64,000 bases of DNA from Flavobacteriales bacterium (GTDB lineage Bacteria > Bacteroidota > Bacteroidia > CAIKAF01), in contig JAKRSD010000019.1 of NCBI GenBank assembly GCA_022402535.1, positions 123,933 through 187,932 of the forward strand, read 5' to 3'. The notes under the pieces were generated by a model. The model had not been told where the DNA came from. It saw nothing but the letters and a program-made list of their open reading frames with translations, and made no database searches. Positions 61,245 through 64,000 of this stretch are shown piece by piece; position 1 is the first letter of the stretch; every line of letters starts with the position of its first letter. The position numbers and the translations under genes were made by a program.

Positions 61245-63605
61245 TTAGTATTTAAAGTTCCATGTTAATGCAGGGATAACGGGGAAAAGAGAAACTTGTT
61301 TCGCTTTTAGCTGAAAGGTGCCATCGGCCAGATTTCCTTCCCGGTCATAATAAATAAAGTAAGGGTTCTGGCGGCTGTACACGTTGTACACACTCATTGT
61401 CAGGCTCGATTTGAATTTCTTTTCGGGTTTAGACGTAACGTACGTAACGCTCAGGTCTAGCCGGTGATAAGCGGGGAAACGGTAAGCGTTCCGGTCACCG
61501 AATTCGGTTACCAGTTCGTTTTGATAAAAGTATAATTGCGAAGGCATAGTAAGCGTGTTGCCCGATGCATAAACGAAAATTCCTCCGAACTGCCAGCGAT
61601 AATTCAGGTCATAAGTGGCTACAATACTCAAGTCGTGGCGGCGGTCATATTTTGCCGGGAAGATATTGCCGTTGTTCAATTCGGGAAAAATCCGGTTCGT
61701 CCAGGCTAATGTATAACCTACCCATCCCTGCCATTTTCCTTTGGCTTTTTTTACAAATAATTCCATACCGTACGATTCTCCACGGCCCTGAACCAGTGTA
61801 TGGTCAATATTATCGTTGATGGCTTGTGCCGGGTCTGAACCGTCGGCAAATTCAACGAGATTACGCATGTCTTTGTAATATCCTTCAACCGAGGCTTCCA
61901 CCATACCGTTGAGGAAATTATGGAAATATCCAACGGCCACCTGCTGCGAAAATTGAGGCTTGGTTAAATCCGTGCTGGGAAGCCACACATCCAAAGGAAG
62001 CGAAACCGTAGCCCGCGACACCAACTGCGTGTATTGGTAATTTTGCGTGTAGGACGCTTTGATGGCTATGTTTTCATGGGCTTTGGCACGGAATGAAAAA
62101 CGGGGTTCGGCCCGGAAATAATCGGCTATTTTTTGCCACGGATTGTATACGGTGGTATCCACGGTTTGTCCGTTCTCGTTTTTCTCGTATCGGGTAAACG
62201 GACCGGTAAAGGCAAAATATGAGGCTCTCACCCCGGCATTGATGCGGAAGATTTTATTGATTTCCCAATCATCGCCGATGTAAATGGCCGCTTCGTTGGT
62301 GTGCATGCGGATAGGTTCGGGCGGAAGAATGTCACCGATGGAACCGGCAAACGTAATATTGCTGGGTGTATAGCGGTGGTTGGTGTATTCGGCCCCGATG
62401 CGTACGGTGTGTTTGGGAGTAGGGTAGTAGTTGATATCCATTTTTACCCCGTAATCCCTGACACCCGTGCCCAGTCTGAAATTAAATTCCGACTGTGAAC
62501 CATCAAATCCAAAATTATAATCGGTGAAAATGAGGGTTACGTTCGAGAAAAGTTTGGAACTGAACAGGTGATTCCAGCGTAGGGTAGCCGTTGCATTTCC
62601 CCAGGCTATGCCGGCATTGAACGAACCTTCCTGGTTGCGGAATGAGAATTTATCACGGCCAAAATATCCGCTCAAAAAGATACGGTCTTTAGGACCTACA
62701 ATCCAGTTGATTTTAGCATTTACATCATAGAAATAATACCCCGAATTACGCAGGGGAGACCCTTTTCGGGTGAAGGGTTTTACAAGCAGATCGGCATAGG
62801 TTCTGCGGCCTGATACAATAAAAGATACTTTGTTTTTTACGATGGGCCCCTGTACGGTCAGTCGAGAAGCAATTAGACCCAGACCTCCGTCCACTTCGTA
62901 TTTTTTATTGTTACCCTCTTTCATGGAAATATCCAATACTGACGAAAGTCTTCCCCCATATTGGGCAGGCATTCCCCCTTTAATGAGTTCGACGCTTTTG
63001 ATGGCATCGCCGTTAAACACCGAGAAGAATCCGAAAAGGTGGGAAGCATTGTACACAGGCGCACCGTCGAGCAGAATCAGATTTTGGTCAGGTCCGCCGC
63101 CCCGTACATAAAAACCCGTGTTTCCTTCGCCCGAGCTTTGTACACCCGGCAGCAGGGTAATGGTTTTTAGGATATCCACTTCGCCCATAAATGCGGGCAG
63201 TTTTTTAATTTCTTCTATGGTGAGGGTGATGGAGCTCATCTGCGAGCTTTCAATTTTTTCGCGGCTTTTATCGTCCGAAATGATGACTTCTTTAATATCC
63301 TGATCTGCCTTTTGGAGTTCTATATTGAGAGTAATGTTTTTGTTAAGTTCAATGGACTGGCTGAAACTTTTGAAACTGATAAACGAACTGACCAGCGTAT
63401 AATTTCCCGCAGGCAGGGTCAGGGAATAAAATCCGTAGGTGTTGGTGGTTACGCCCGTCAGGTTTTCTTTTACAAACACGTTTGCGCCAGGCAGTCCTTC
63501 ACCATTGGCAGCATCTTTCACGTATCCGCTTACGGTAAATTTCTGTTGGGCAGAAACCGTAAGAATACTCAAGGTTAAAATGCAGAATAGGAGGATGCGT
63601 TGCAT
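61245..63605 (-). CDS. TonB-dependent receptor with carboxypeptidase-like regulatory domain
   Basis: 786 residues from the ATG at 63605 (a GTG five codons earlier is the alternative). Signal peptide ending VSAQ, an N-terminal CarboxypepD_reg-like domain (FTVSGYVKDAANGEGLPGANVFVKENLTGVTTNTYGFYSL), a TonB plug (LPAFMGEVDILKTITLLPGVQSSGEGNTGFYVRGGGPDQNLILLDGAPVYNASHLFGFFSVFNGDAI) and a barrel ending in FKY. It imports a ligand with TonB energy. The ligand is unknown; the DUF4249 partner follows. Confidence 0.93.
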   Translation of the reverse strand: MQRILLFCILTLSILTVSAQQKFTVSGYVKDAANGEGLPGANVFVKENLTGVTTNTYGFYSLTLPAGNYTLVSSFISFKSFSQSIELNKNITLNIELQKADQDIKEVIISDDKSREKIESSQMSSITLTIEEIKKLPAFMGEVDILKTITLLPGVQSSGEGNTGFYVRGGGPDQNLILLDGAPVYNASHLFGFFSVFNGDAIKSVELIKGGMPAQYGGRLSSVLDISMKEGNNKKYEVDGGLGLIASRLTVQGPIVKNKVSFIVSGRRTYADLLVKPFTRKGSPLRNSGYYFYDVNAKINWIVGPKDRIFLSGYFGRDKFSFRNQEGSFNAGIAWGNATATLRWNHLFSSKLFSNVTLIFTDYNFGFDGSQSEFNFRLGTGVRDYGVKMDINYYPTPKHTVRIGAEYTNHRYTPSNITFAGSIGDILPPEPIRMHTNEAAIYIGDDWEINKIFRINAGVRASYFAFTGPFTRYEKNENGQTVDTTVYNPWQKIADYFRAEPRFSFRAKAHENIAIKASYTQNYQYTQLVSRATVSLPLDVWLPSTDLTKPQFSQQVAVGYFHNFLNGMVEASVEGYYKDMRNLVEFADGSDPAQAINDNIDHTLVQGRGESYGMELFVKKAKGKWQGWVGYTLAWTNRIFPELNNGNIFPAKYDRRHDLSIVATYDLNYRWQFGGIFVYASGNTLTMPSQLYFYQNELVTEFGDRNAYRFPAYHRLDLSVTYVTSKPEKKFKSSLTMSVYNVYSRQNPYFIYYDREGNLADGTFQLKAKQVSLFPVIPALTWNFKY

Positions 63606-63756
63606 GTGTTTTTGGGACACTTTTTAAATTTCGTGCGAATGTAAGTAAATAACGAGGGGTTTTGTTTACCGATTCGTCAAATTTGTGGTCAATGTCCACT
63701 AATTTTCAGGATGTGTAGATTTTTAGGGTTTGAAAGAGGAAAAGGGGAGTAAAGAT

Positions 63757-63786
63757 TTTGGAGAATGGAAAGATTCTTTACTTTTG
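63757..63786 (+). promoter_or_regulatory. Promoter of tRNA-Pro
   Basis: TTTG (63757-63760), an 18-bp spacer and TACTTTTG (63779-63786) followed by CAGCCCC, 29 bp before the mature tRNA. Confidence 0.75.
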
Positions 63787-63815
63787 CAGCCCCGAAGAAA
63801 AACTTTGGTCGAGTT

Positions 63816-63892
63816 CGGGATGTAGCGCAGCCCGGTAGCGCACACGTCTGGGGGGCGTGGGGTCGCAGGTTCAAATCCTGTCATCCCGACCA
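63816..63892 (+). tRNA. tRNA-Pro (anticodon GGG)
   Basis: 77 bases with encoded CCA. Acceptor CGGGATG pairs with CATCCCG, D arm GCGC/GCGC, anticodon stem CACGT/GCGTG around the loop CTGGGGG with anticodon GGG at 63850-63852, and T arm GCAGG-TTCAAAT-CCTGT. It reads CCC and CCU proline codons. Confidence 0.95.
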
Positions 63893-63895
63893 ATA

Positions 63896-63926
63896 AAAAC
63901 CGATTGCGAAAGCAATCGGTTTTTTG
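63896..63926 (+). terminator. Terminator after tRNA-Pro
   Basis: AACCGATTGC-GAAA-GCAATCGGTT followed by TTTT. It begins 4 bp past the CCA end. Confidence 0.88.
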
Positions 63927-63999
63927 TTTTAAGAAAATGCCAAGCTTGCTAGAGCATTTTCTTAAAACAAAAAACCAAGGGGCGCAGCCCATGGTTTTT
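63918..63999. repeat. Nested inverted repeats downstream of tRNA-Pro
   Basis: A perfect 23-bp inverted repeat (arms 63918-63940 and 63954-63976) surrounds a 13-base spacer with an AAGCTT; its left arm shares bases with the tRNA terminator T run. Right after it, AAAAACCA (63970-63977) and TGGTTTTT (63992-63999) flank GGGCGCAGCCC, forming another hairpin, at the window edge. Confidence 0.85.
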
Positions 64000-64000
64000 A

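Noticed and set aside
63893..64000. Attachment site of an integrated element at tRNA-Pro
   Set aside because: No integrase and no second copy of the tRNA 3' end is visible in the window.

Overview
The window reads as chromosomal DNA of a Bacteroidota bacterium. The evidence is promoters with the Bacteroidota -7 box TAnnTTTG and an upstream TTTG, two proteins with type IX secretion (T9SS) C-terminal sorting domains, a TonB-dependent receptor paired with a DUF4249 lipoprotein, a DUF1800/DUF1501 pair, and many short lipoproteins with few recognisable Shine-Dalgarno sequences. The order or genus cannot be fixed from what is visible. No phage, insertion sequence with a transposase, CRISPR array or replication origin was seen, and no gene-free stretch exceeds about 280 bases.

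Layout. 1-2.5 kb is a small accessory patch: a 5'-truncated PD-(D/E)XK nuclease-like gene, a lipoprotein, two overlapping unknown genes (one HEPN-like), and palindromic repeats. 2.4-12.4 kb is a coherent sulfur-compound island on the minus strand. One long operon (9947 down to 2468) carries two rhodaneses, a DUF2892 membrane protein, a universal stress protein, two YeeE/YedE sulfur-transport halves, a TsdA-like dihaem cytochrome, a SoxB/5'-nucleotidase-like metallophosphatase, a DsrE-like periplasmic protein and an outer-membrane porin-like barrel. An adjacent unit (12361 down to 10091) carries a TauE/SafE exporter and a persulfide dioxygenase-rhodanese fusion. Both promoters carry the same 16-bp palindrome, GTAACAAA(A/T)GTTGCC, exactly 21 bp upstream of an (T/G)AAATTTG box, which argues for one regulator switching on both units. 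The inferred logic is import and oxidation of thiosulfate or persulfide sulfur, sulfur transfer by rhodaneses and DsrE, and sulfite export.

12.5-30 kb is mostly housekeeping: sucD, a dihydroorotase-like protein without its metal ligands, a cyclophilin, mtgA, a PabC-like aminotransferase, a rhomboid protease, a rimK/retropepsin/DUF2461 cluster, an MBL hydrolase, 3-hydroxyacyl-CoA dehydrogenase, an amine oxidase, a polyprenyl sugar transferase, a Gfo/Idh oxidoreductase, pcm and a saccharopine dehydrogenase-like gene. 30-43 kb holds an LptF/G permease, three glycosyltransferases, an FAH-family hydrolase, a DEDDh exonuclease, a 2-oxoacid dehydrogenase E2, a T9SS cargo protein, a SemiSWEET and a threonine-synthase-like enzyme. 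43-51 kb holds a RES/Xre-type toxin-antitoxin pair, the rpsF-rpsR-rplI operon, cinA, relA/spoT and xseBA. 51-64 kb holds a small cysteine-rich protein, a BatA/VWA protein, the DUF1800/DUF1501 pair, an outer-membrane barrel, trxB, DUF4249 plus TonB receptor, and tRNA-Pro(GGG) followed by nested inverted repeats.

The two strongest unexplained signals are the shared operator of the sulfur units and a family of paired palindromes at three loci. At two of these loci the 3' end of the neighbouring gene, stop codon included, is duplicated around the palindromes, as if a mobile REP-like element had copied its target.
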